DNA from: Hippophae tibetana | Lineage: Eukaryota > Streptophyta > Magnoliopsida > Rosales > Elaeagnaceae | Direction of reading: 5' to 3' | Length of the DNA stretch: 64,000 bases | NCBI GenBank assembly: GCA_037013495.1 | Contig: CM072810.1 | Location: forward strand, 71,718,449 to 71,782,448 | Part shown: positions 23,952 to 35,866 of the stretch, in pieces | How positions within the stretch are numbered: the stretch's first letter is position 1 | How the letters are laid out: the number at the start of each line of letters is the position of its first letter | The notes under the pieces: model-generated | The model's input: the letters and a program-made list of their open reading frames with translations, nothing else | What the model was told of the DNA's origin: nothing | Databases searched by the model: none | Translations under genes and position numbers: made by a program

Positions 23952-24871
23952 ATGTGCGACGAAAATTTTAAACTCTCGGTAGGTGATGTAAACGGTGTAA
24001 TTTTGTTTCAAAAAAATATATTCTTAGGAATCCATGCTCTGATTATAAGAATCTTTACATGCTTCGATTTTATATATTATATTAAAAGTTCCGTCACCCG
24101 AGTCAAAGGTAATGGCCGTGTAAAATTGGAATTGTGATTTAACAAATCTTCTTTTTTTAATACTCTAAACGGTAGAACCCATCTTCTTTTTCCCAACTAT
24201 TTGTTTTATGAAGAACAAAGATTGATTGAGCGTAGAAATAAAGATTAAGACTAAGAGACGAAGATTTAAAAAAGAACTACGAAATTAAATCCACACACGA
24301 AATCAACATCAATAAGTCCCTAAAACACCAACCTTTTGACGCAAAAAAACAATGATCACTCCCTTTCATGTGTCGAATACAATCATTCCATCAAGAACAC
24401 TTGGAAGAAAAGTACAAAGCTTGGTAAAAAATATTTTCATTAATTATTAGTTCTTCCTCCATAAAAATGTTGTTGTTTTCTTATATAAGAAACAAAACCC
24501 TACCCGTAATGCAACCTTAGTGGGGATATTTAGTTGTGACATGTGCTTAATCAATCCGTAAATAATTAAAGCGTAAAAATACATGTTATAAATAAGACAA
24601 ATTAAATTCCACAATTCAATAGAAACAAAATCGCTAAACATCACAGGCTCATAATTAAATAAAACAGAACTAATTGCTTGCCCAATTAATCTTTCCATTT
24701 GATATTCCAAATCTATCCCTTGTGAAGGATCATGAGAATCTTTGCATGATCTATAGAATATTTGTTAGATATTGAGAACTTTAAAATTTTTTTAAACACA
24801 CTCTTGGTTAGCAACTCAATCGCCCTTATGGTGGCATTGAAAAAAAAAACAAAAGTAAAAAAAAAGGGAAT
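23952..24871 (+). repeat. Satellite monomer, copy 27
   Basis: Begins like copy 20 (TTTTGTTTC). It diverges from about 24160: TACTCTAAACGGTAG at dyad-1, CCCAACTATTTG, CTTTCATG, ATTAGTTC (2-base deletion that removes the SpeI site), CATCACAGG and GCTTGCCC. Alpha, class II. Confidence 0.95.
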
Positions 24872-25791
24872 ATGTGCGACGAAAATTTTAAACTCTCGGT
24901 ATGTGATGTAAACGGTGTAATTTGGTTTCAAAAAAATATATTCTTAGGAATCCATGCTCTGATTATAAGAATCTTTACATGCTTCAATTTTATATATTAT
25001 ATTAAAAGTTCCGTCACCCGAGTCAAAGGTAATGGCCGTGTAAAAATGGAATTGTGATTTAACAAATCTTCTTTTTTTAATACTCTAAACGGTAAAACCC
25101 ATCTTCTTTTTCCCAACAATTTGTTTTATGAAGAACAAAGATTGATTGAGCGTAGAAATAAAGATTAAGACTAAGAGACGAAGATTTAAAAAAGAACTAC
25201 GAAATTAAATCCACACATGAAATCAACATCAATAAGTCCCTAAAACACCAACCTTTTGACGCAAAAAAACAATGATCACTCCCTTTCATGTGTCGAATAC
25301 AATCATTCCATCAAGAACACTTGGAAGAAAAGTAGAAAGCTTGGTAAAAAATATTTTCATTAATTATTAGTTCTTCCTCCATAAAAATGTTGTTGTTTTC
25401 TTATATAAGAAACAAAACCCTACCCGTAATGCAACCTTAGTGGGGATATTTAGTTGTGACAAGTGCTTAATCAATCCGTAAATAATAAAAGCATAAAATT
25501 AGGTATGATAAATAAGACAAATTAAATTCCACAATTCAGTAGAAACAAAATCGCTAAACATAAGATGCTCATAATTAAATAAAACAGAACTAATTGCTTC
25601 CCCAATTAATCTTTCCATTTGATATTCCAAATCTATCCCTTGTGAAGGATCATGAGAATCTTTGTATGATCTATAGAATATTTGTTAGATATTCAGAACT
25701 TTAAAAAATTTTTAAACACACTCTTGGTTAGCAACTCAATCGCCCTTATGGTGGCATTGAAAAAAAAAACAAAAGTAAAAAAAAAGGGAAT
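24872..25791 (+). repeat. Satellite monomer, copy 28 (type C-like start)
   Basis: GGTATGTGATG, GTAAAAATGG, TACTCTAAACGGTAAAACC, CCCAACAATTTG, CACACATGAAATC, SpeI site lost. Beta form with AAAATTAGGTATG, GACAAGTGC, AAGATGCTC and TATTCAGAAC. One of the most diverged copies. Confidence 0.95.
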
Positions 25792-26705
25792 ATGTGCGAC
25801 GAAAATTTTAAAATCTCGGTAGGTGATGTAAACGGTGTAATTTGGTTTCAAAAAAATATATTCTTAGGAATCCATGCTCTGATTATAAGAATCTTTACAT
25901 GCTTCGATTTTATATATTATATTAAAACTTCCGTCACCCGAGTCAAAGGTAATGGCCGTGTAAAATTGGAATTGTGATTTAACAAATCTTCTTTTTTTAA
26001 TACTGTAAAAAGTAGAACCCATCTTCTTTTTCCCTACAATTTGTTTTATGAAGAACAAAGATTGATTGAGCGTAGAAATAAAGATTAAGACTAAGAGACA
26101 AAGATTTAAAAAAGAACTACGAAATTAAATCCACACACGAAATCAACATCAATAAGTCCCTAAAACACCAACCTTTTGACGCAAAAAAACAATGATCACT
26201 CCCTTTCATGTGTCGAATACAATCATTCCATCAAGAACACTTGGAAGAAAAGTACAAAGCTTGGTAAAAAATATTTTCATTAATTATTAGTTCTTCCTCC
26301 AGAAAAATGTTGTTGTTTTCTTATATAAGAAACAAAACCCTACCCGTAATGCAACATTAGTGGGGATATTTAGTTGTGACATGTGCTTAATCAATCCGTA
26401 AATAATTAAAGCGTAAAAATACATGTTATAAATAAGACAAATTAAATTCCACAATTCAGTAGAAACAAAATCGCTAAACATCAGAGGCTCATAATTAAAT
26501 AAAACAGAACTAATTGCTTCCCCAATTAATCTTTCCATTGATATTCCAAATCTATCCCTTGTGAAGGATCATGAGAATCTTTGCATGATCTATTGAATAT
26601 TTGTTAGATATTGAAAACTTTAGAATTTTTTTAAACACACTATTGGTTAGCAACTCAATCGCCCTTATGGTGGCATTGAAAAAAAAAAGTAAAAAAAAAC
26701 GGAAT
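25792..26705 (+). repeat. Satellite monomer, copy 29 (type B-like)
   Basis: AAAATCTCGG, CTTCGATTTT, AAAACTTCCG and AAAAAGTAG relate it to type B of the 6-mer. SpeI site lost, alpha. A one-base deletion in TTCCATTGATATTCC, and TCTATTGAAT and TTGAAAACTTT are private. Confidence 0.95.
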
Positions 26706-27624
26706 ATGTGCGACGAAAATTTTAAACTCTCGGTAGGTGATGTAAACGGTGTAATTTGGTTTCAAAAAAATATATTCTTAGGAATCCATGCTCTGATTAT
26801 AAGAATCTTTACATGCTTCAATTTTATATATTATATTAAAAGTTCCGTCACCCGAGTCAAAGGTAATGGCCGTGTAAAATTGGAATTGTGATTTAACAAA
26901 TCTTCTTTTTTTAATACTGTAAACAGTAGAACCCATCTTCTTTTTCCCTACAATTTGTTTTATGAAGAACAAAGATTGATTGAGCGTAGAAAAAAAAGAT
27001 TAAGACTAAGAGACGAAGATTTAAAAAAGAACTACGAAAGTAAATCCACACACAAAATCAACATCAATAAGTCCCTAAAACACCAACCTTTTGACGCAAA
27101 AAAACAATGATCAGTCCCTTTGATGTGTCCAATACAATCATTCCATCAAGAACACTTGGAAGAAAAGTACAAAGCTTGGTAAAAAATATTTTCATTAATT
27201 ATACTAGTTCTTCCTCCATAAAAATGTTTTGTTTTCTTATATAAGAAACAAAACCCTACCCGTAATGCAACATTAGTGGGGATATTTAGTTGTGACATGT
27301 GCTTAATCAATCCGTAAATAATAAAAGCATAAAATTACGTATGATAAATAAGACAAATTAAATTCCACAATTCAGTAGAAACAAAATCGCAAAACATAAG
27401 AAGCTCATAATTAAATAAAACAGAACTAATTGCTTCCCCAATTAATCTTTCCATTTGATATTCCAAATCTATCCGTTGTGAAGGATCATGAGTATCTTTG
27501 CATGATATATAGAATATTTGTTAGATATTGAGAACTTTAGAATTTTTTTAAACACACTATTGGTTAGCAACTCAATCGCCCTTATGGTGGCATTGAAAAA
27601 AAAATGTAAAAAAAAAAACGGAAT
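26706..27624 (+). repeat. Satellite monomer, copy 30 (D-like start, F body; unit 1 of the 6-mer)
   Basis: From about 26821 it follows type F: GTAGAAAAAAAAGATT, CGAAAGTAAATCC, GATCAGTCCC, GTGTCCAAT, GTTTTGTTTTC, GCAACATTAG, beta switch, TCGCAAAACATAAGAAGC and GATATATAG. Private CACACAAAATC. Confidence 0.93.
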
Positions 27625-28534
27625 ATGTGCGACGAAAATTTTAAACTCTTGGTAGGTGATGTAAACGGTGTAATTTGGTTTCAAAAAAATATATTCTTAG
27701 GAATCCATGCTCTGATTATAAGAATCTTTACATGCTTCAATTTTATATATTATATTAAAAGTTCCGTCACCCGAGTCAAAGGTAATGGCCGTGTAAAATT
27801 GGAATTGTGATTTAACAAATCTTCTTTTTTTAATACTGTAAACAGTAGAACCCATCTTCTTTTTCCCTACAATTTGTTTTATGAAGAACAAAGATTGATT
27901 GAGCGTAGAAATAAAGATTAAGACTAAGAGACGAAGATTTAAAAAAGAACTACGAAATTAAATCCACACACGAAATCAACATCAATAAGTCCCTAAAACA
28001 CCAACCTTTTGACGCAAAAAAAACAATGATCAGTCCCTTTGATGTGTCCAATACAATCATTCCATCAAGAACACTTGGAAGAAAAGTACAAAGCTTGGTA
28101 AAAAATATTTTCATTAATTATACTAGTTCTTCCTCCATAAAAATGTTTTGTTTTCTTATATAAGAAACAAAACCCTACCCGTAATGCAACCTTAGTGGGG
28201 ATATTTAGTTGTGACATGTGCTTAATCAATCCGTAAATAATTAAAGCGTAAAAATACATGTTATAAAGAAGACAAATTAAATTCCACAATTCAGTAGAAA
28301 CAAAATCGCTAAACATAAGAGGCTCGTAATTAAATAAAACAGAACTAATTGCTTCCCCAATTAATCTTTCCATTTGATATTCCAAATCTATCCGTTGTGA
28401 AGGATCATGAGTATCTTTGCATGATATATAGAATATTGGTTAGATATTGAGAAATTTTTTTAAACACACTCTTGGTTAGCAACTCAATCGCCCTTATGGT
28501 GGCATTGAAAAAAAAAGTAAAAAAAAAATGGAAT
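27625..28534 (+). repeat. Satellite monomer, copy 31 (type A, unit 1)
   Basis: CTCTTGGTAGG, dyad-1 intact, GATCAGTCCC, alpha, GGCTCGTAAT, GATATATAG. A 7-base deletion of CTTTAGA in the pre-A-tract segment near 28453 makes this monomer 910 bp. Confidence 0.95.
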
Positions 28535-29454
28535 ATGTGTAACGAAAATTTTAAACTCTCGGTAGGTGATGTAAACGGTGTAATTTGGTTTCAAAAAAAT
28601 ATATTCTTAGGAATCCATGCTCTGATTATAAGAATCTTTACATGCTTCGATTTTATATATTATATTAAAACTTCCGTCACCCGAGTCAAAGGTAATGGCC
28701 GTGTAAAATTGGAATTGTGATTTAACAAATCTTCTTTTTTTAATACTGTAAAAAGTAGAACCCATCTTCTTTTTCCCTACAATTTGTTTTATGAAGAACA
28801 AAGATTGATTGAGCGTAGAAATAAAGATTAATAATAAGAGACAAAGATTTAAAAAAGAACTACGAAATTAAATCCACACACGAAATCAACATCAATAAGT
28901 CCCTAAAACACCAACCTTTTGACGCGAAAATACAATGATCACTCCCTTTCATGTGTCGAATACAATCATTCCATCAAGAACACTTGGAAGAAAAGTACAA
29001 AGCTTGGTAAAAAATATTTTCATTAATTATTAGTTCTTCCTCCATAAAAATGTTGTTGTTTTCTTATATAAGAAACAAAACCCTACCCGTTATGCAACCT
29101 TAGTGGGGATATTTAGTTGTGACATGTGCTTAATCAATCCGTAAATAATTAAAGCTTAAAAATACATGTTATAAATAAGACAAATTAAATTCCACAATTC
29201 AATAGAAACAAAATCGCTAAACATCAGAGGCTCATAATTAAATAAAACAGAACTAATTGCTTCCCCAATTAATCTTTCCATTTGATATTCCAAATCTATC
29301 CCTTGTGAAGGATCCTGAGAATCTTTGCATGATCTATAGAATATTTGTTAGATATTGAGAACTTTAAAATTTTTTTAAACACACTCTTGGTTAGCAACTC
29401 AATCGCCCTTATGGTGGCATTGAAAAAAAAAACAAAAGTAAAAAAAAAGGGAAT
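28535..29454 (+). repeat. Satellite monomer, copy 32 (type B, unit 1)
   Basis: Marker ATGTGTAAC, AAAACTTCCG, AAAAAGTAG at dyad-1, TTAATAATAAGAGACAAAG, GACGCGAAAATACAATG, CTTTCATG, SpeI site lost, CCCGTTATGC. AAAGCTTAAAAA creates a second HindIII site at 29152-29157. GATCCTGAG in dyad-3, class II A-tract. Confidence 0.95.
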
Positions 29455-30371
29455 ATGTGCGACGAAAATTTTAAACTCTCGGTATGTGATGTAAACGGTG
29501 TTATTTGGTTTCAAAAAAATATATTCTTTGGAATCCATGCTCTGATTATAAGAATCTTTACATGCTTCGATTTTATATATTATATTAAAAGTTCCGTCAC
29601 CCGAGTCAAAGGTAATGGCCGTGTAAAATTGGAATTGTGATTTAACAAATCTTCTTTTTTTAATACTGTAAAGAGTAGAACCCATCTTCTTTTTCCCTAC
29701 AATTTGTTTTATGAAGAACAAAGATTGATTGAGCGTAGAAATAAAGATTAAGACTAAGAGACGAAGATTTAAAAAAGAACTACGAATTTAAATTCACACA
29801 TGAAATCAATATCAATAAGTCCCTAAACCACCAACCTTTTGAGGCAAAAAAACAATGATCACTCCCTTTGATGTGTCGAATAAAATCATTCCATCAAGAA
29901 CACTTGGAAGAAAAGTACAAAGCTTGGTAAAAAATATTTTCATTAATTATACTAGTTCTTCCTCCATAAAAATGTTGTTGTTTTCTTATATAAGAAACAA
30001 AACCCTACCCGTAATGAAACCTTAGTGGGGATATTTAGTTGTGACATGTGTTTAATCAATCCGTAAATAATTAAAGCATAAAAATACATGTTATAAATAA
30101 GACAAATTAAATTCCACAATTCAGTAGAAACAAAATCGCTAAACATCAGAGGCTCATAATTAAATAAAACAGAACTAATTGCTTCCCCAATTAATCTTTC
30201 CATTTGATATTCCAAATCTATCCCTTGTGAAGGATCATGAGAATCTTTGCATGATCTATAGAATATTTGTTAGATATTGAGAACTTTAGAATTTTTTTAA
30301 ACACACTATTGGTTAGCAACTCAATCGCCCTTATGGTGGCATTGAAAAAAAAAGTAAAAAAAAAACGGAAT
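29455..30371 (+). repeat. Satellite monomer, copy 33 (type C, unit 1)
   Basis: GGTATGTGATG, GGTGTTATTTGG, ATTCTTTGGAATCC (removes a minus-strand stop), AAGAGTAG, GAATTTAAATTCACACATG, CTAAACCACC, TTTTGAGGC, CGAATAAAATC. Alpha. Adenine at 30017 in GTAATGAAACC is the only difference I found from copy 38. Confidence 0.95.
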
Positions 30372-31286
30372 ATGTGCGACGAAAATTTTAAACTCTCGGT
30401 AGGTGATGTAAACGGTGTAATTTGGTTTCAAAAAAATATATTCTTAGGAATCCATGCTCTGATTATAAGAATCTTTACATGCTTCAATTTTATATATTAT
30501 ATTAAAAGTTCCGTCACCGGAGTCAATAGTAATGGCCGTGTAAAATTGGAATTGTGATTTAACAAATCTTCTTTTTTTAATACTGTAAAAAGTAGAACCC
30601 ATCTTCTTTTTCCCTACAATTTGTTTTATGAAGAACAAAGATTGATTGAGCGTAGAAATAAAGATTAAGAATAAGAGACAAAGATTTAAAAAAGAACTAC
30701 GAAATTAAATCCACACACGAAATCAACATCAATAAGTCCCTAAAACACCAACCTTTTGACGCAAAAAAACAATGATCACTCCCTTTCATGTGTCGAATAC
30801 AATCATTCCATCAAGAACACTTGGAAGAAAAGTACAAAGCTTGGTAAAAAATATTTTCATTAATTATTAGTTCTTCCTCCATAAAAATGTTGTTGTTTTC
30901 TTATACAAGAAACAAAACCCTACCCGTAATGCAACCTTAGTGGGGATATTTAGTTGTGACATGTGCTTAATCAATGCGTAAATAATTAAAGCGTAAAAAT
31001 ACATGTTATAAATAAGACAAATTAAATTCCACAATTCAGTAGAAACAAAATCGCTAAACATCAGAGGCTCATAATTCAATAAAACAGAACTAATTGCTTC
31101 CCAATTAATCTTTCCATTTGATATTCCAAATCTATCCGTTGTGAAGGATCATGAGTATCTTTGCATGATCTATAGAATATTTGTTAGATATTGAGAACTT
31201 TAGAATTTTTTTAAACACACTCTTGGTTAGCAACTCAATCGCCCTTATGGTGGCATTGAAAAAAAAAAGTAAAAAAAAAACGGAAT
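30372..31286 (+). repeat. Satellite monomer, copy 34 (type D, unit 1)
   Basis: CACCGGAGTCAATAGTAATG, AAAAAGTAG, AAGAATAAGAGACAAAG, SpeI site lost, CTTATACAAGAAAC in dyad-2, CAATGCGTAAAT, AATTCAATAAAAC, one-base deletion in GCTTCCCAATT. Alpha. Confidence 0.95.
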
Positions 31287-32204
31287 ATGTGCTACGAAAC
31301 TTTTAAACTCTCGGTAGGTGATGTAAACGGTGTAATTTGGTTTCAAAAAAATATATTCTTAGGAATCCATGCTCTGATTATAAGAATCTTTACATGCTTC
31401 GATTTTATATATTATATTAAAAGTTCCGTCACCCGTGTCAAAGGTAATGGCCGTGTAAAATTGGAATTGTGATTTAACAAATCTTCTTTTTTTAATACTG
31501 TAAAGAGTCGAACCCATCTTCTTTTTCCCTACAATTTGTTTTATGAAGAACAAAGATGGATTGAGCGTTGAAATAAAGATTAAGACTAAGAGACGAAGAT
31601 TTAAAAAAGAACTACGAAATTAAATCCACACACGAAATCAACATCAATAAGTCCCTAAAACTCCAACCTTTTGACGCAAAAATATAATGATCACTCCCTT
31701 TGATGTGTCGAATACAATCATTCCATCAAGAACACTTGGAAGAAAAGTACAAAGTTTGGTAAAAAATATTTTCATTAATTATACTAGTTCTTCCTCCATA
31801 AAAATGATGTTGTTTTCTTATATAAGAAACAAAACCCTACCCGTAATGCAACCTTAGTGGGGATATTTAGTTGTGACATGTGCTTAATCAATCCGTAAAT
31901 AATTAAAGCGTCAAAATACATGTTATAAATAAGACAAATTAAATTCCACAATTCAGTAGAAACAAAATCGCTAAACATCAGAGGCTCATAATTCAATAAA
32001 ACAGAACTAATTGCTTCCCCAATTAATATTTCCATTTGATATTCCAAATCTATCCCTTGTGAAGGATCATGAGTATCTTTGCATGATCTATAGAATATTG
32101 GTTAGATATTGAGAACTTTAGAATTTTTTTAAACACACTCTTGGTTAGCAACTCAATCGCCCTTATGGTGGCATTGAAAAAAAAAAGTAAAAAAAAAACG
32201 GAAT
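31287..32204 (+). repeat. Satellite monomer, copy 35 (type E, unit 1)
   Basis: Marker ATGTGCTACGAAAC, CCCGTGTCAAAG, GAGTCGAACCC, GAGCGTTGAAAT, AACTCCAACC, AAATATAATGATC, AAAGTTTGG (HindIII site lost), AAATGATGTTG, GCGTCAAAATAC, TTAATATTTCC. Alpha. Confidence 0.95.
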
Positions 32205-33114
32205 ATGTGCTACGAAACTTTTAAACTCTCGGTAGGTGATGTAAACGGTGTAATTTGGTTTCAAAAAAATATATTCTTAGGAATCCATGCTCTGATTATA
32301 AGAATCTTTACATGCTTCGATTTTATATATTATATTAAAAGTTCCGTCACCCGAGTCAAAGGTAATGGCCGTGTAAAATTGGAATTGTGATTTAACAAAT
32401 CTTCTTTTTTTAATACTGTAAACAGTAGAACCCATCTTCTTTTTCCCTACAATTTGTTTTATGAAGAACAAAGATTGATTGAGCGTAGAAAAAAAAGATT
32501 AAGACTAAGAGACGAAGATTTAAAAAAGAACTACGAAAGTAAATCCACACACGAAATCAACATCAATAAGTCCCTAAAACACCAACCTTTTGACGCAAAA
32601 AAACAATGATCAGTCCCTTTGATGTGTCCAATACAATCATTCCATCAAGAACACTTGGAAGAAAAGTACAAAGCTTGGTAAAAAATATTTTCATTAATTA
32701 TACTAGTTCTTCCTCCATAAAAATGTTTTGTTTTCTTATATAAGAAACAAAACCCTACCCGTAATGCAACATTAGTGGGGATATTTAGTTGTGACATGTG
32801 CTTAATCAATCCGTAAATAATAAAAGCATAAAATTACGTATGATAAATAAGACAAATTAAATTCCACAATTTAGTAGAAACAAAATCGCTAAACATAAGA
32901 GGCTCGTAATTAAATAAAACAGAACTAATTGCTTCCCCAATTAATCTTTCCATTTGATATTCCAAATCTATCCGTTGTGAAGGATCATGAGTATCTTTGC
33001 ATGATATATAGAATATTGGTTAGATATTGAGAAATTTTTTTAAACACACTCTTGGTTAGCAACTCAATCGCCCTTATGGTGGCATTGAAAAAAAAAGTAA
33101 AAAAAAAATGGAAT
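32205..33114 (+). repeat. Satellite monomer, copy 36 (F/A hybrid, start of unit 2)
   Basis: Type F to base 32848: ATGTGCTACGAAAC, GTAGAAAAAAAAGATT, GATCAGTCCC, GCAACATTAG, beta switch. Type A from 32872 onwards: TTTAGTAGAAAC, GGCTCGTAAT, and the 7-base CTTTAGA deletion. A single crossover in the shared 23 bases between explains it. Confidence 0.95.
32849..32871. other. Unequal-crossover junction between type F and type A monomers
   Basis: The thymine at 32848 (ATAAATAAGAC) is F-type, as in copy 41. The thymine at 32872 (AATTTAGTAG) is A-type, as in copy 42. The bases between are identical in both parents, so the exchange lies within them. It removed one monomer length and also moved the CTTTAGA deletion of type A into copy 36. 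Confidence 0.85.
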
Positions 33115-34034
33115 ATGTGTAACGAAAATTTTAAACTCTCGGTAGGTGATGTAAACGGTGTAATTTGGTTTCAAAAAAATATATTCTTAGGAATCCATGC
33201 TCTGATTATAAGAATCTTTACATGCTTCGATTTTATATATTATATTAAAACTTCCGTCACCCGAGTCAAAGGTAATGGCCGTGTAAAATTGGAATTGTGA
33301 TTTAACAAATCTTCTTTTTTTAATACTGTAAAAAGTAGAACCCATCTTCTTTTTCCCTACAATTTGTTTTATGAAGAACAAAGATTGATTGAGCGTAGAA
33401 ATAAAGATTAATAATAAGAGACAAAGATTTAAAAAAGAACTACGAAATTAAATCCACACACGAAATCAACATCAATAAGTCCCTAAAACACCAACCTTTT
33501 GACGCGAAAATACAATGATCACTCCCTTTCATGTGTCGAATACAATCATTCCATCAAGAACACTTGGAAGAAAAGTACAAAGCTTGGTAAAAAATATTTT
33601 CATTAATTATTAGTTCTTCCTCCATAAAAATGTTGTTGTTTTCTTATATAAGAAACAAAACCCTACCCGTTATGCAACCTTAGTGGGGATATTTAGTTGT
33701 GACATGTGCTTAATCAATCCGTAAATAATTAAAGCTTAAAAATACATGTTATAAATAAGACAAATTAAATTCCACAATTCAATAGAAACAAAATCGCTAA
33801 ACATCAGAGGCTCATAATTAAATAAAACAGAACTAATTGCTTCCCCAATTAATCTTTCCATTTGATATTCCAAATCTATCCCTTGTGAAGGATCCTGAGA
33901 ATCTTTGCATGATCTATAGAATATTTGTTAGATATTGAGAACTTTAAAATTTTTTTAAACACACTCTTGGTTAGCAACTCAATCGCCCTTATGGTGGCAT
34001 TGAAAAAAAAAACAAAAGTAAAAAAAAAGGGAAT
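33115..34034 (+). repeat. Satellite monomer, copy 37 (type B, unit 2)
   Basis: No difference from copy 32 was found by eye, including the extra HindIII site (33732-33737) and GATCCTGAG. Confidence 0.95.
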
Positions 34035-34951
34035 ATGTGCGACGAAAATTTTAAACTCTCGGTATGTGATGTAAACGGTGTTATTTGGTTTCAAAAAAAT
34101 ATATTCTTTGGAATCCATGCTCTGATTATAAGAATCTTTACATGCTTCGATTTTATATATTATATTAAAAGTTCCGTCACCCGAGTCAAAGGTAATGGCC
34201 GTGTAAAATTGGAATTGTGATTTAACAAATCTTCTTTTTTTAATACTGTAAAGAGTAGAACCCATCTTCTTTTTCCCTACAATTTGTTTTATGAAGAACA
34301 AAGATTGATTGAGCGTAGAAATAAAGATTAAGACTAAGAGACGAAGATTTAAAAAAGAACTACGAATTTAAATTCACACATGAAATCAATATCAATAAGT
34401 CCCTAAACCACCAACCTTTTGAGGCAAAAAAACAATGATCACTCCCTTTGATGTGTCGAATAAAATCATTCCATCAAGAACACTTGGAAGAAAAGTACAA
34501 AGCTTGGTAAAAAATATTTTCATTAATTATACTAGTTCTTCCTCCATAAAAATGTTGTTGTTTTCTTATATAAGAAACAAAACCCTACCCGTAATGCAAC
34601 CTTAGTGGGGATATTTAGTTGTGACATGTGTTTAATCAATCCGTAAATAATTAAAGCATAAAAATACATGTTATAAATAAGACAAATTAAATTCCACAAT
34701 TCAGTAGAAACAAAATCGCTAAACATCAGAGGCTCATAATTAAATAAAACAGAACTAATTGCTTCCCCAATTAATCTTTCCATTTGATATTCCAAATCTA
34801 TCCCTTGTGAAGGATCATGAGAATCTTTGCATGATCTATAGAATATTTGTTAGATATTGAGAACTTTAGAATTTTTTTAAACACACTATTGGTTAGCAAC
34901 TCAATCGCCCTTATGGTGGCATTGAAAAAAAAAGTAAAAAAAAAACGGAAT
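34035..34951 (+). repeat. Satellite monomer, copy 38 (type C, unit 2)
   Basis: As copy 33 but with cytosine at 34597 (GTAATGCAACC), the consensus base. Confidence 0.95.
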
Positions 34952-35866
34952 ATGTGCGACGAAAATTTTAAACTCTCGGTAGGTGATGTAAACGGTGTAA
35001 TTTGGTTTCAAAAAAATATATTCTTAGGAATCCATGCTCTGATTATAAGAATCTTTACATGCTTCAATTTTATATATTATATTAAAAGTTCCGTCACCGG
35101 AGTCAATAGTAATGGCCGTGTAAAATTGGAATTGTGATTTAACAAATCTTCTTTTTTTAATACTGTAAAAAGTAGAACCCATCTTCTTTTTCCCTACAAT
35201 TTGTTTTATGAAGAACAAAGATTGATTGAGCGTAGAAATAAAGATTAAGAATAAGAGACAAAGATTTAAAAAAGAACTACGAAATTAAATCCACACACGA
35301 AATCAACATCAATAAGTCCCTAAAACACCAACCTTTTGACGCAAAAAAACAATGATCACTCCCTTTCATGTGTCGAATACAATCATTCCATCAAGAACAC
35401 TTGGAAGAAAAGTACAAAGCTTGGTAAAAAATATTTTCATTAATTATTAGTTCTTCCTCCATAAAAATGTTGTTGTTTTCTTATACAAGAAACAAAACCC
35501 TACCCGTAATGCAACCTTAGTGGGGATATTTAGTTGTGACATGTGCTTAATCAATGCGTAAATAATTAAAGCGTAAAAATACATGTTATAAATAAGACAA
35601 ATTAAATTCCACAATTCAGTAGAAACAAAATCGCTAAACATCAGAGGCTCATAATTCAATAAAACAGAACTAATTGCTTCCCAATTAATCTTTCCATTTG
35701 ATATTCCAAATCTATCCGTTGTGAAGGATCATGAGTATCTTTGCATGATCTATAGAATATTTGTTAGATATTGAGAACTTTAGAATTTTTTTAAACACAC
35801 TCTTGGTTAGCAACTCAATCGCCCTTATGGTGGCATTGAAAAAAAAAAGTAAAAAAAAAACGGAAT
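34952..35866 (+). repeat. Satellite monomer, copy 39 (type D, unit 2)
   Basis: No difference from copy 34 was found by eye. Confidence 0.95.

Larger units (their letters stand above)
15770..24160. repeat. Seven-monomer-spaced duplication (copies 18b-20a and 25b-27a)
   Basis: About 2 kb at 15770-17730 recurs at roughly 22200-24160, offset about 6432 bp. Markers shared only by the pair include GGTATGTG with AAACGGTAG and TCGATAAAC (copies 19, 26) and TTTTGTTTC (copies 20, 27). Homology stops at dyad-1 of copies 20 and 27. Between them sit copies 21-24, which resemble copies 2-7. Confidence 0.88.

Noticed and set aside
31508..31518. Minus-strand GGTTCGACTC in type E resembling a Pol III B box
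   Set aside because: It arises from one base change in type E only; other monomers have GGTTCTACTG, and no A box is seen at a suitable distance.
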